A stretch of DNA of 64,000 bases, from positions 248,001 through 312,000 of the forward strand of contig JADJPR010000001.1 in the NCBI GenBank assembly GCA_016713135.1, given 5' to 3'. Under the pieces are notes generated by a model. It did not search any database and was not told where the DNA came from. It saw only the letters and a program-made list of their open reading frames with translations. This document shows positions 37,062 through 45,569 of the stretch, in pieces. The stretch's first letter is position 1. The number at the start of each line of letters is the position of its first letter. Origin of the DNA: Rhodanobacteraceae bacterium (GTDB taxonomy: Bacteria; Pseudomonadota; Gammaproteobacteria; Xanthomonadales; SZUA-5). Both the position numbers and the translations under genes were made by a program.

Positions 37062-37886
37062 ATGCCCCAACGTCGATTGCTGGCATCCAGCCTGGCGGGT
37101 TTGCTCGCGCTGGTGGGCTCTCCTTTCGTGGATCGCGCCGCGGTGGCGCAGGCACAGGACGAGGCCGATTGCGTCGATTCGGACTGTGCATCCGCCGAGG
37201 ACGAATGGGCGCAGGACGAGGAAGCGTCGGAATCCGCGCCGGCCGACGAGACTGAGCCGGTCGACGAGTCCGGGGACGTGGAAGACGCCGCGCCGGCAGA
37301 AGAGGAGGCATCCGAAGACACCGCCTTCGCCGACGACGAGGCGCCATCCTGGGACGAAAGCGCCGAGGGTGAGGCGCCGGAAGCCGATGCGGAATTCGCG
37401 CTGACCGACGAGGCGCCGGCGGGCGACAGCGAGGAGGAGGAAGAGTCCGAGGACACGGAGTCGGACGACGCAGAGTCGTTTGCCGACAACGCCGACAGCG
37501 AGGCACCGCCGGCCGCGGACCCACCCACCCCGGCACCCCAGCCGACTGCGCCGCCGGCCCCGGCGCCGCAGCCGACCACCCCTGCCGCGCCCGCTTCGCC
37601 GCCCGTGGCCAGCGCCCCAGCGCCGCCGGCCGCGCCGGGAGACGCAGCCAGCATCCGGTCGGACCTGCGCAATTTCGTCGCATCAAACCTCGACGTCCGG
37701 GAAAAATTCACGGATTCCGACGACATCTTCTCGATGGGCTTCGTCAATTCCCTGTTCGCATTGAAACTGGTCAACTTCTGCGAGCAGAAATTCGGCATCG
37801 AAATCGAGGGGGACACGCTCGAGCTGGACAACTTCCGCAGCATTGATGCGATGGTGGCGACGGTCCAGCGCAGCCCGCGCCGTTGA
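37062..37886 (+). CDS. Acyl carrier protein with apparent signal peptide and acidic stalk
   Basis: The 274-aa product has three parts. Residues 1-31 (MPQRRLLASSLAGLLALVGS...AVAQA) look like a Sec signal peptide. Residues 33-145 are extremely acidic (Asp/Glu-rich with Ala and Ser), and about 146-190 form a Pro/Ala linker (PPTPAPQPTAPPAPAPQPTT). Residues 190-274 are an acyl carrier domain with IFSMGFVNSLFALKLVNFCE, the attachment Ser being Ser230, and a helix-III FGIEIEGDTLELDNF. Ordinary ACPs are small and cytoplasmic, so an exported one is unexpected. Flanking genes for PPTase, FkbH and an acyl-CoA dehydrogenase support an FkbJ-like role. If the N-terminus is not cleaved, it could anchor the ACP to the membrane. 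Confidence 0.82.
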   Translation: MPQRRLLASSLAGLLALVGSPFVDRAAVAQAQDEADCVDSDCASAEDEWAQDEEASESAPADETEPVDESGDVEDAAPAEEEASEDTAFADDEAPSWDESAEGEAPEADAEFALTDEAPAGDSEEEEESEDTESDDAESFADNADSEAPPAADPPTPAPQPTAPPAPAPQPTTPAAPASPPVASAPAPPAAPGDAASIRSDLRNFVASNLDVREKFTDSDDIFSMGFVNSLFALKLVNFCEQKFGIEIEGDTLELDNFRSIDAMVATVQRSPRR

Positions 37887-37921
37887 CATGCCGGAAGGGG
37901 AGCACGCCTGCGCAGCCGGGG

Positions 37922-38938
37922 ATGCCCAAATGCGTGGTCTGGGACCTGGACGGCACGCTGTGGGAGGGCACGCTGGGCGAGGACGCGCAGGTGCGGCCCT
38001 GTCCTGCGGCACGCGCCAGTGTGATCGAACTCGACCGCCGCGGAGTGCTGCAATCGCTCGCCAGCCGCGCACCTCCCGATCTGGCGCTGGCGCGCCTGGC
38101 GGAGTTGGGCCTGGCGGACTACTTCCTGTTCCCGCAGTTCGGCGCGCAACCCAAGTCGCAGGCCCTGCTGGCGATCGCACAGGCGCTGGGGATCGGCAGC
38201 GACAGCCTGGCGCTGGTCGACGACGATCCCTACGAGCGCGCCGAGGTGGCGCATGCGCTGCCGCAGGTGCGTTGCTACGACGCCGCGCTGCGCGGACAGT
38301 TGCCGGCCTTGCCGGAGTTCAGCGTGCCCCTCGGCACGGTGCCCGGCCAGCGCCGGCGCTGGTACCAGGACGAGCGGCGCAGGCACGCGGCGGAGATCGC
38401 GGCGCCCTCGCGGGCGGACTTCCTGCACGGCCTGGACCTGCGCCTGCGGATCCGCCGCGCGCAGCCCGCGGACCTGGCGCGCGCCGAGGAACTGACCCTG
38501 CGCACGCACCAGCTCAACAGCACCGGCGAGCCCTACGCGGCCGAGGACCTCGCCGCGCGCTGCCAGCGCGAGGAGCACCGCGTGTGGCTGGCGGATTTGC
38601 GCGACCGCTTCGGCGAGCACGGCGACATCGGCCTGCTGCTGGTGGACACCGGCGCAGACGGCTGGCGGCTGCGCCTGCTGCTGACCTCCTGCCGCGTGCT
38701 CGCTCGCGGGGTCGGCGGCGTGCTGCTGGGCTGGCTGGTGCAGCGGGCGCAGGCCGCCGGCGTGCGCCTGGAATGCGATTTCCGCGACACCGGGCGCAAC
38801 CGCGCGATGCAGATCGCCTACGGCTTCGGCGGGCTCAAAGCGGTGCGCGACGAGGACGGGCTGGTGGTGTACGCGCCAGCGCGCGCCGCGCCGCCACTGC
38901 CGGCGTGGTTTGCGATCGACGATGGAGAGGCCGGGTGA
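37922..38938 (+). CDS. FkbH-like HAD-superfamily glyceryl-ACP-forming enzyme
   Basis: FkbH enzymes load a D-glyceryl group from 1,3-bisphosphoglycerate onto an ACP and remove the phosphate. The 338-aa product starts MPKCVVWDLDGTLWEG; DLDGT is HAD motif I. ELDRRGVLQSLASRAPPDLA (HAD motif II region), PKSQALLAIAQALGIG, LALVDDDPYERAEVAHALPQ (motif IV) and the C-terminal GNAT-like part with LTLRTHQLNSTGEPY are typical of the family. A TTG at 37883 overlapping the ACP stop is an alternative start. The stop overlaps the GTG of the next gene. No polyketide synthase is nearby, so the final acceptor is unknown. Confidence 0.85.
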   Translation: MPKCVVWDLDGTLWEGTLGEDAQVRPCPAARASVIELDRRGVLQSLASRAPPDLALARLAELGLADYFLFPQFGAQPKSQALLAIAQALGIGSDSLALVDDDPYERAEVAHALPQVRCYDAALRGQLPALPEFSVPLGTVPGQRRRWYQDERRRHAAEIAAPSRADFLHGLDLRLRIRRAQPADLARAEELTLRTHQLNSTGEPYAAEDLAARCQREEHRVWLADLRDRFGEHGDIGLLLVDTGADGWRLRLLLTSCRVLARGVGGVLLGWLVQRAQAAGVRLECDFRDTGRNRAMQIAYGFGGLKAVRDEDGLVVYAPARAAPPLPAWFAIDDGEAG

Positions 38939-40078
38939 GCATCGATCCCGCCACGGAAGCGTCCCGGCGCGCCGCGCAGGCGCGCTTCCGCGCCTGGGTG
39001 GACGCCGAAATCCGCCCGGACGCGGCGCGCGCCGATGCCGATGGCCGGCTGCCGGCGGACCTGCCGCGGCGGCTCGGCGCGGCCGGGCTGCTGATCGGCG
39101 ACGGGCTGGATGCGGTCGAGCTTGGCCTGCTGCACGCGGAAATCGGCGCCGCCTGCGCCTCCACGCGCAGCCTGATGACCGTGCAGGGCATGGTCGCGGG
39201 CGCGATCGCGCGCTGGGGCAGCGCGGCGCAGCGGGCGCGCTGGCTGGCGCCGCTGGCGCGCGGCGAATGCGTGGCTGGCTTCGCGCTGAGCGAGCCCGAG
39301 GCCGGCAGCGATGCGCTGGCGCTGCAGTGCACCGCGCGGGCCGTCGACAGCGGCTGGCGCCTGGCCGGGCGCAAGGCCTGGACCAGCTTCGGGCAGATCG
39401 CCGACGTGTTCCTGGTGATCGCGCGGATCGAGTCGGACCTGATCGCCTTCCTGGTCGAACGCGATGCGCCCGGACTGACGCTGGAGGCGCTGCCGCCGGG
39501 ACTCGGCCTGCGCGCGGTGATGGGCGCCGACCTGCACCTGGCCGATTGCCGCATCGGCAGCGAGGCGCGCCTGGGCGGGCGCGGCTTGGGCTACGCCGCG
39601 GTGGCGGCCGGGGCGCTCGACTACGGCCGCTACAGCGTGGCCTGCGGCGCGGCCGGCGCCGCCGCGGATTGCCTGTCGCGGGCGTTGGCGCATGCGCGCG
39701 AGCGCCAGCAGTTCGGTCGCCCCATCGGCGAGCACGGCGCGGTCCAGGGCCTGCTCGCGCGCATGCTCGCCGCCACCCAGGGCGCGCGCCTGCAGTGCGC
39801 CCGCGCCGGCGCGCTGCGCCAGGCCGGCGATCCGCGCGCCGGCGCCGAGACCCTGCTGGCGAAGTACCAGGCGACCCGCGCGCTCAGCGCGGTGGCGGCG
39901 GATGCGGTGCAGGTCCTTCGGCGCGCGCGGCTGCGCCAGCGGCCATCCGGTCGAGCGCCATTACCGCGATGCGAAGGTGCTCGAGATCATCGAGGGCAGC
40001 ACCCAGATCCACGAGTGGCTGCTCGCGCGCGAGGCGCTCGCGGGTGCCTGGGAGCTGCCGGGCGATGAACCGGCGTAG
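38935..40078 (+). CDS. FkbI-like acyl-CoA/acyl-ACP dehydrogenase (frameshifted)
   Basis: FAD-dependent dehydrogenase, about 380 aa. In methoxymalonyl-ACP pathways the FkbI type oxidises glyceryl-ACP. The GTG start overlaps the FkbH stop (GTGA). Visible are the FAD-contact GFALSEPEAGSDALAL and GRKAWTSFGQIADVFLVIAR, RYSVACGAAGAAADCLSRAL, and the C-terminal ERHYRDAKVLEIIEGSTQIH. A one-base insertion near 39918 changes the frame just before GARGCASGHPVERHYRD. It is the last gene of the cassette. The stop codon lies inside a hairpin repeat (GTAGGCCGG). Confidence 0.83.
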
Positions 40079-40146
40079 GCCGGTGTAGCGCGCCGCGCTT
40101 CACCGGCAAAAGCGCCGGGGAACCGCTGCGCGGCACCCCGGCCTAC
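40075..40146. repeat. Hairpin repeat after the FkbI-like gene
   Basis: GTAGGCCGG (40075-40083) pairs with CCGGCCTAC (40138-40146), with a smaller inverted pair CGGTG...CACCG inside. It overlaps the preceding stop codon and could terminate the cassette. It is a REP-like repeat type. Confidence 0.6.
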
Positions 40147-40228
40147 GTTCCCGGCGTCAGCCGATTGCCCGGATTCGCTATCTGCATTCTGCGAAGCTGG
40201 TCGCCCTCTTCAACTGCGGTGACCGACG

Positions 40229-42641
40229 ATGACGTTGCGTCTCGCGCTGCGATCGCTGCTGCGCGCGCCGGGCTATGCCCTGGCCGTGGTGCTGACGCTG
40301 ACCCTGGGCCTGGCGGCGATGGGCGCGATGTTCGCCATCGTGCACGGAGTGCTGCTGGCGCCGCTGCCGTATGCGCAGCCAGAGCAACTGGTCAGTGTGG
40401 GGCTGCAGTCGCCGGAGCAGTCTTGGGTGAACCAGCCGCTGGGAATCCAGGCGGTCTACGAGCGCCATGCCCGCTCGCTGCAATCGGTGGCGCTGTACCG
40501 CAGCGGCAGCAGCAATGTGCGCCTGCCCGATGCGGGCGTGGACGCCGACAGCGTGGCGGCGACCTGGGTCACGGCCTCGATGCTGCCGCTGCTGCGGGTG
40601 ACGCCGCTGCTCGGCCGCGGGTTCACGCCGGAGGAGGAACTGCGCGGCGGGCCGAATGCGGTGATCCTCAGCGAGGCCGAATGGCGCGCGCGCTTCGGCG
40701 CAGCGCCGGATGTGATCGGGCGGACGCTGATCGTCAACGACGCGCCGCGCACGGTGGTCGGCGTGATGCCGGCGGGTTTTGCCTTTCCGACGGCGGCCAC
40801 CCGGTTCTGGCTCCCGGTCAAGCACACCGACAGCGGCCTGCTGGAGGACTTTTCCTACACCGGCGTGGCGCGCCTGGCGCCGGGCATCGGCGTGCAACAG
40901 GCGCAGGGCGAGCTGGCCAGCGTGCTGCCGCGTATCGCCGAGCTGTACCCGCGGCTGTCCACCGGCGGATCGACCGCGGACTGGCTGTCCACGCTGCGCG
41001 CGTCCGCTGCTGACGCCGCTGCGCGAGGCGATGACCGACGATGTCGCGCGGATCTTGTGGATGCTGGCCGCGGCGGCGGGACTGGTGCTGCTGGTGGCCT
41101 GGGCGAATGTGGCGAACCTGGCGTGGGTGCGCGCAGACGCCGGCCAGGCCGGCATCGCGGTGCGCACGGCACTCGGCGCCGGCCGCTGGCGCGCGGCTGC
41201 GGGCTTTCTCGCCGAGGCAGCTCTGCTTGGAATCGCTGCGGGCCTGTTGGCGCTGCTCGCGGCGCGCGCGGCCGTGCGCGCGCTGGTGGCCTTCGGGCCG
41301 GAAGGGTTCCCGCGCCTCGGGGAGTTGGGAGTCGGTTGGGAGACCGCGGCTTTCATCGCGCTGCTGAGCGTGGCTGGCGTGGGCTTGAGCGCGGCGCTGC
41401 CGGTGCTGCGTACCCAGCGAGTCGACCTGGGCCGCGCGCTGCACGACGGCGCACGCGGACAGACCAGCGGCAAGCCGCGGCAACGCATGCGCGCGGCCAT
41501 CGCCACGCTGCAGATCGCACTGGCGCTGGTGGTGCTGATCGGCTCGGCCCTGCTGCTGCGCACCGCGCAGCGCCTGCAGGCGGTCGATCCGGGCTTCGAC
41601 GCGCGCGAGGTGAGCACACTGCGCATCCTGCTGCCCTACGCCCGCTACGGCGACGCCGCCCGGCTGGCCTTCCAGGCCGAGCTGGTCGAGCGCGTGCGGC
41701 GGCTGCCGTCGGTGCAGGGCGCCGGCCTGGCCTTGCAATTGCCGCTCGCCTGGAAACAGGCGCCGGAGCAACGCTTCCGCCTGCCGGGCGAGGCGCAGCC
41801 GCGCGCGCTGCCGGTCAATGTGATCGGTGACGGCTATTTTGCGGCGCTGCGCATCCCCCTGCTGGCGGGGCGCGACTTCCGCACGCTGGGGACAGCGCAG
41901 GCAGGCGACATCATCCTCAGCCGGCGCGCAGCCGCCGAACTGTTTGGCGACGCGCATGTCGCGACTGCGGTGGGCCGGACGCTGGCGCTGGCCGACGCAG
42001 GCGGACCGACCTGCACCGTCGTCGGCGTGGCCGGCGATGTGCGCCAGGCGGACCTGGCCAGCGTGCCGCCGCCGCTGGTCTACCTGCCGCAGACGCTGCC
42101 CGGCCCACGGCCCGGCATGGCGCTGGTGGTGCGCTCGCCATCCGACGCGCTGCCGGCCATCCGCCAGCAGCTGCGCGAGCTGGACCCCACGGTGCCGCTC
42201 TATCAGGTGCAGTCGATGGACGAGGTGATGCACGCCTCCACCGCCCGGCTGCGGCTAACCGCCGCGATGATGAGCGCTGCGGCGGCCGTCGCGCTGTTGC
42301 TCGGCATGATCGGGCTGTATGGCGTGATGGCCTACCTGGTGGCGCTGCGCACCCGTGAATTCGGCGTACGCCTGGCGCTCGGCGCGGACCCGCGGCGCAT
42401 CGCCCGCGCGGTGCTCGGCCACGGGTTGGTGCTGGCGGCTGGCGGGATCCTGGCGGGATTGTTGCTGCACGCACTGGCTGCGCCGCTTTTGCGTGCCTTC
42501 CTTTTCGAGGTCACGGCCCACGATCCGCTGACGCTGGCCGGCGCCGCTCTGCTGCTCGCCGCCACCGCGGCACTCGCCAGTTGGCTCCCCGCCCGCCGCG
42601 CCGCGCGGGTGGATCCGGCGCTGGCGCTGCGGGCGGGGTAG
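40229..42641 (+). CDS. ABC-type permease, ADOP/MacB-FtsX family (frameshifted)
   Basis: Inner-membrane permease of about 804 aa with two MacB periplasmic core plus FtsX modules. Start ATG at 40229 (MTLRLALRSLLRAPGYALAV). The first helix is followed by a periplasmic domain (DVIGRTLIVNDAPRTVVGVM is typical). A one-base loss near 41002 shifts the frame between LSTLRA and RPLLTPLREAMTDD. Membrane segments are IALALVVLIGSALLL and, at the end, MGLYG-type GMIGLYGVMAYLVALRTREF followed by GVRLALGADPRRI, the FtsX signature. No ATPase gene is adjacent. A decayed copy of its 5' part lies at 26715-26935. Confidence 0.83.
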
Positions 42642-42671
42642 ACCTCAGCTCTTTCGGGGGCCGCCGCCGGC

Positions 42672-44168
42672 TCAACCAGCCGGCGCGAGGTCATCCTCAT
42701 CGAGCCTGAAGTGGATCGGCATCTGCATGCTGGCGGGCAGCGGCTGCGCCTGGTTCTGCGGATTCAGCCACCAACCGCGCACCGCGGTCAGCACCGCTTC
42801 CTCGAACACGCCGACCGGCTGCGCGCTGAGGATGCGCGGGTTGCGCACCACGCCGGTGGCATCCACGTCGAACTCGACCCGCACCTCGCCCTCGATGCCA
42901 TCGCGCATCGCCTGCGCCGGATAGCGTGGCGGCGGGCGCACGTCGGCCAGGGCGCCAGCGGGAGAACTCGCGGTCGGCGCGCGTTTCTGCGGCGAGACCC
43001 AGAACGTCAGCTCGATGCCATCGGACACGCCGGATCCGATGCGCACGGTTCCGGGCTCGCCGGTCTTCATCGCGATGGCCGGTGTGCCGGCCAGGCGTCC
43101 GTCCAGGCGCAGCTCGGTCTGCAGGTAGACCATTCCGTCGCCGCCGTCGGAGACCTGCAATTCCAGTTCCGCGTCGTCGCTGCGGATGCCGGCACGCTCG
43201 CCGGCACGCACCAGCAGGCTGGGCATCAGCGGCGCGTGGCCGGGGCGGCTGAGCAGCAGGCGCACGGCGTAGGTGGGCGCCTCGGCGCTCACCGTGACTG
43301 GTGCCTGGGTAGCCCAGACGCCGCCCCCGAAGGCCAGCGCCAGGACCAGCATGGCGGCCTGGCCGCGGCGACGCAGGCGAGTGTGAGGCAGGTGTTTCAG
43401 CATGGCGATACGCTCCTTCAGCGGGTGGCCGGTAGGCCAGTGGCAGCCGAGCGGCGCCGGCAGGCGCTCTCCGGCCAGTTGGGCTTGCAGCAGGGCATCG
43501 GCGTAGGGACGGCGCTGCGCCGGGCGGGACTCCAGCAGGCGCGCGTCGCAGGCCAGTTCCTGGTCATGGCGGAATGCGCGCAGCGCCCACCAGGCCAGCG
43601 GATTGGGCCAGCAGGCGCAGGCGACCAGCGTGGCCAGGGCCTGGGCCGGCAGGTCTCCCGCAGCCAGGTGAGCGCGTTCGTGCGCCAACATCAGGGCCTG
43701 GGCCTCGGGCGGGTAGCGCGCCTCGAAGTCCTCGGGCAGCACGATCCGCGGGCGTAACAGGCCGATCGCCATCGGCGCCGCGACTGCTGCGCTGCGTGCC
43801 ACGCCTTCGCAGTTGCGCAAGCGCAGTGCGGCGAGGAAACGCCGCTGCGCCAGCCAGTGCCAGGCGAGCGCGACCAGCACGCCCGCCGCCCACAGCGCAG
43901 GCGCAAGGTCCGCAAAGCGCCAGCCTGCTTCCGCGGCGGCAGCACCTGGCGCGGCGAATTCCCCGATGGAGGCCAGCGGCGCCCAGCTCACCACGCGCAC
44001 CGGCGCCGGCAGCAGCGCCGCCACCAGCGCGGCTGGCGGCAGCAGCCAGAGCCCGTAGGCGACTCGCGCGCCGCACCAGCGCCGCAGCGGATGCCGCAAC
44101 GACCACACCAGCAACAGCGCCAGCGAGAGCACCAGACCACACCGCAGCAACCATTCAGGGCTGGCCAT
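42672..44168 (-). CDS. BlaR1-like M56 metallopeptidase with C-terminal TonB domain
   Basis: Membrane sensor-protease, 498 aa, of the BlaR1/MecR1 type. Four N-terminal membrane helices surround a cytoplasmic zinc-protease loop with LMLAHERAHLAAGDL (H163-E164-x-x-H167) and the third ligand region FRHDQELACDARLLE. Instead of a penicillin-binding sensor domain, the periplasmic part ends in a TonB C-terminal-like domain (PPPRYPAQAMRDGIEGEVRV, then FDVDATGVVRNPRILSAQP). The ATG at 44168 overlaps the end of the blaI-like gene by 14 bases. It presumably inactivates the repressor on an envelope signal. Confidence 0.85.
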   Translation of the reverse strand: MASPEWLLRCGLVLSLALLLVWSLRHPLRRWCGARVAYGLWLLPPAALVAALLPAPVRVVSWAPLASIGEFAAPGAAAAEAGWRFADLAPALWAAGVLVALAWHWLAQRRFLAALRLRNCEGVARSAAVAAPMAIGLLRPRIVLPEDFEARYPPEAQALMLAHERAHLAAGDLPAQALATLVACACWPNPLAWWALRAFRHDQELACDARLLESRPAQRRPYADALLQAQLAGERLPAPLGCHWPTGHPLKERIAMLKHLPHTRLRRRGQAAMLVLALAFGGGVWATQAPVTVSAEAPTYAVRLLLSRPGHAPLMPSLLVRAGERAGIRSDDAELELQVSDGGDGMVYLQTELRLDGRLAGTPAIAMKTGEPGTVRIGSGVSDGIELTFWVSPQKRAPTASSPAGALADVRPPPRYPAQAMRDGIEGEVRVEFDVDATGVVRNPRILSAQPVGVFEEAVLTAVRGWWLNPQNQAQPLPASMQMPIHFRLDEDDLAPAG

Positions 44169-44538
44169 CGTCGAGTCCCTCGATCAGTTGTTTCAGTTCG
44201 GCGATGTCCTGCGCGCTGAGCTTGCGCTGGCGGCTGAAGTGCGCCACCAGCGGTGCCACGCGGCCGTCGAACAGCCGCGTGAGCAGGCTTTCGCTCTGGC
44301 GCGACAACCAGGCCTCGCGCTCCAGCACCGGCGAGTACAGGTACCGGCGGCCCTCACGCTCCGCGCGCAGCGCGCCCTTGCCGAGCAGGCGGTTGAGCAG
44401 GGTCTTGATCGTCGGCTCCTGCCAGTCCTGGCGGCCGGCCAGTGCCGCGACCACCTCCTCGGCCGCCAGCGGATGGCGCTGCCAGAGCACCTCCATGACC
44501 ACGGATTCCGCTTCGCTGATGTCCACCATGGCGCTCAT
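44155..44538 (-). CDS. BlaI/MecI-family transcriptional repressor
   Basis: Winged-helix repressor of 127 aa, usually cleaved by its BlaR1-like partner. The product starts MSAMVDISEAESVVMEVLWQ, with an ATG at 44529 as the alternative. The family opening AESVVMEVLW, the recognition region EPTIKTLLNRLLGKGALRAE and the C-terminal dimerisation helices (HFSRQRKLSAQDIAELKQLI) are present. The gene overlaps the metallopeptidase gene and is preceded by two TACA-NN-TGTA-type operators. Confidence 0.88.
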   Translation of the reverse strand: MSAMVDISEAESVVMEVLWQRHPLAAEEVVAALAGRQDWQEPTIKTLLNRLLGKGALRAEREGRRYLYSPVLEREAWLSRQSESLLTRLFDGRVAPLVAHFSRQRKLSAQDIAELKQLIEGLDDGQP

Positions 44539-44548
44539 TGGTCGTCGC

Positions 44549-44585
44549 TTACATGTGTAATTGATAGTGATGATTACATGGGTAA
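44549..44585. promoter_or_regulatory. Double BlaI-type operator
   Basis: TTACATGTGTAA (44549-44560) and TTACATGGGTAA (44574-44585) are spaced 25 bases centre to centre, just upstream of the repressor start. The first contains an exact TACA-NN-TGTA operator core; the second differs by one base. The site likely gives autoregulation and may also control the divergent nitroreductase gene. Confidence 0.8.
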
Positions 44586-44708
44586 TCGATGCGCGCAAGC
44601 GTCGCCAACGACGGCCGACGGTTTGCGTGCAGCCCAGACCATGGCGGTGCGGGTGCCTTGCTGGCAGCATCCGCCGCTGCGGTCGATCCCACCTTTCCGG
44701 CCTCCACC

Positions 44709-45569
44709 ATGTCCCACGACGCTTCCCGCATTCCGCTGCCCGGCTGGACCGAGTACCCGCCAGACGCGATGCTGGCGCGCGCCCGGGCGTTCGCCGACGA
44801 GATGTCGCGCCGACGCACCGTGCGCGATTTCAGCGAGCGCGCGGTGCCGCGCGCACTGATCGAGCATGCGCTGCGCGCGGCCGGCAGCGCGCCGAGCGGC
44901 GCCAACCAGCAGCCGTGGCGCTTCGTCGCCGTGGCCGACGGAGACATCAAGCGGCGCATCCGTGAAGCCGCCGAAGCCGAGGAGCAGGCGTTCTACGCCC
45001 ACCGCGCGCCGGAGGAATGGAAGGAAGCGCTGCGCCCGCTGGGCACCGATGCGCACAAGCCCTTCCTGGAGACGGCGCCGTGGTTGATCGGCATCTTCTA
45101 CGAGCGCTTCGGTTATGACGCGGACGGCCAAAAGGCCAAGCGCTACTACCCGCACGAGTCGGTCGGCATCGCCACCGGTTTGCTGATCGCCGCGCTGCAT
45201 CACGCGGGCCTGTGCACCCTGACGCACACTCCGAGCCCGATGGGCTTCCTCAACCAGATCCTCGGCCGGCCGGCCAACGAGATGGCCTACCTGTTGCTGG
45301 TGGTCGGCTATCCGGACGCGGCTTGCACGGTGCCGGATATCCAGCGATTGCCGCTGGCGGAGTACGCGACCTTTCTCTTGAGGCCAGCGATAGCCGAGCC
45401 GCGCGGACCGCCGGGGAGCCGCTGCCCGCCCCGGCCTGCACCTGTCCCCAAGACCAACACCAACCACCCACACCAACACCGGCTTGAGCCCGCCCTTTCG
45501 TACGATGGCGCGCGCGCCGTGGCAGGCGTCCACTCCTCACCCTGCTCGAAGCCCTGGGGGAGGGAATGA
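44709..45569 (+). CDS. Nitroreductase-family protein with an odd C-terminal extension
   Basis: FMN-dependent oxidoreductase fold, close to the iodotyrosine-deiodinase-like branch. Start ATG at 44709 (MSHDASRIPLPGWTEYPPDA). The FMN-binding SRRRTVRDFSERAVPRALIE, AAGSAPSGANQQPWRFVAV and the HESVGIATGLLIAALHHAGL helix are conserved. The family normally ends near EYATFL (about 45374). Here the frame continues some 60 residues through a low-complexity stretch (KTNTNHPHQHRLEP), encoded by ACCAAC/ACCCAC words, to a stop at 45567-45569 that overlaps the next ATG. The native stop was probably lost to a repeat or an indel. Confidence 0.82.
   Translation: MSHDASRIPLPGWTEYPPDAMLARARAFADEMSRRRTVRDFSERAVPRALIEHALRAAGSAPSGANQQPWRFVAVADGDIKRRIREAAEAEEQAFYAHRAPEEWKEALRPLGTDAHKPFLETAPWLIGIFYERFGYDADGQKAKRYYPHESVGIATGLLIAALHHAGLCTLTHTPSPMGFLNQILGRPANEMAYLLLVVGYPDAACTVPDIQRLPLAEYATFLLRPAIAEPRGPPGSRCPPRPAPVPKTNTNHPHQHRLEPALSYDGARAVAGVHSSPCSKPWGRE

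Noticed and set aside
37062..37400. The acidic region of the ACP protein considered as a calcium-binding repeat domain
   Set aside because: There is no regular DxDxD or GGxGxD spacing; it is low-complexity Asp/Glu/Ala.
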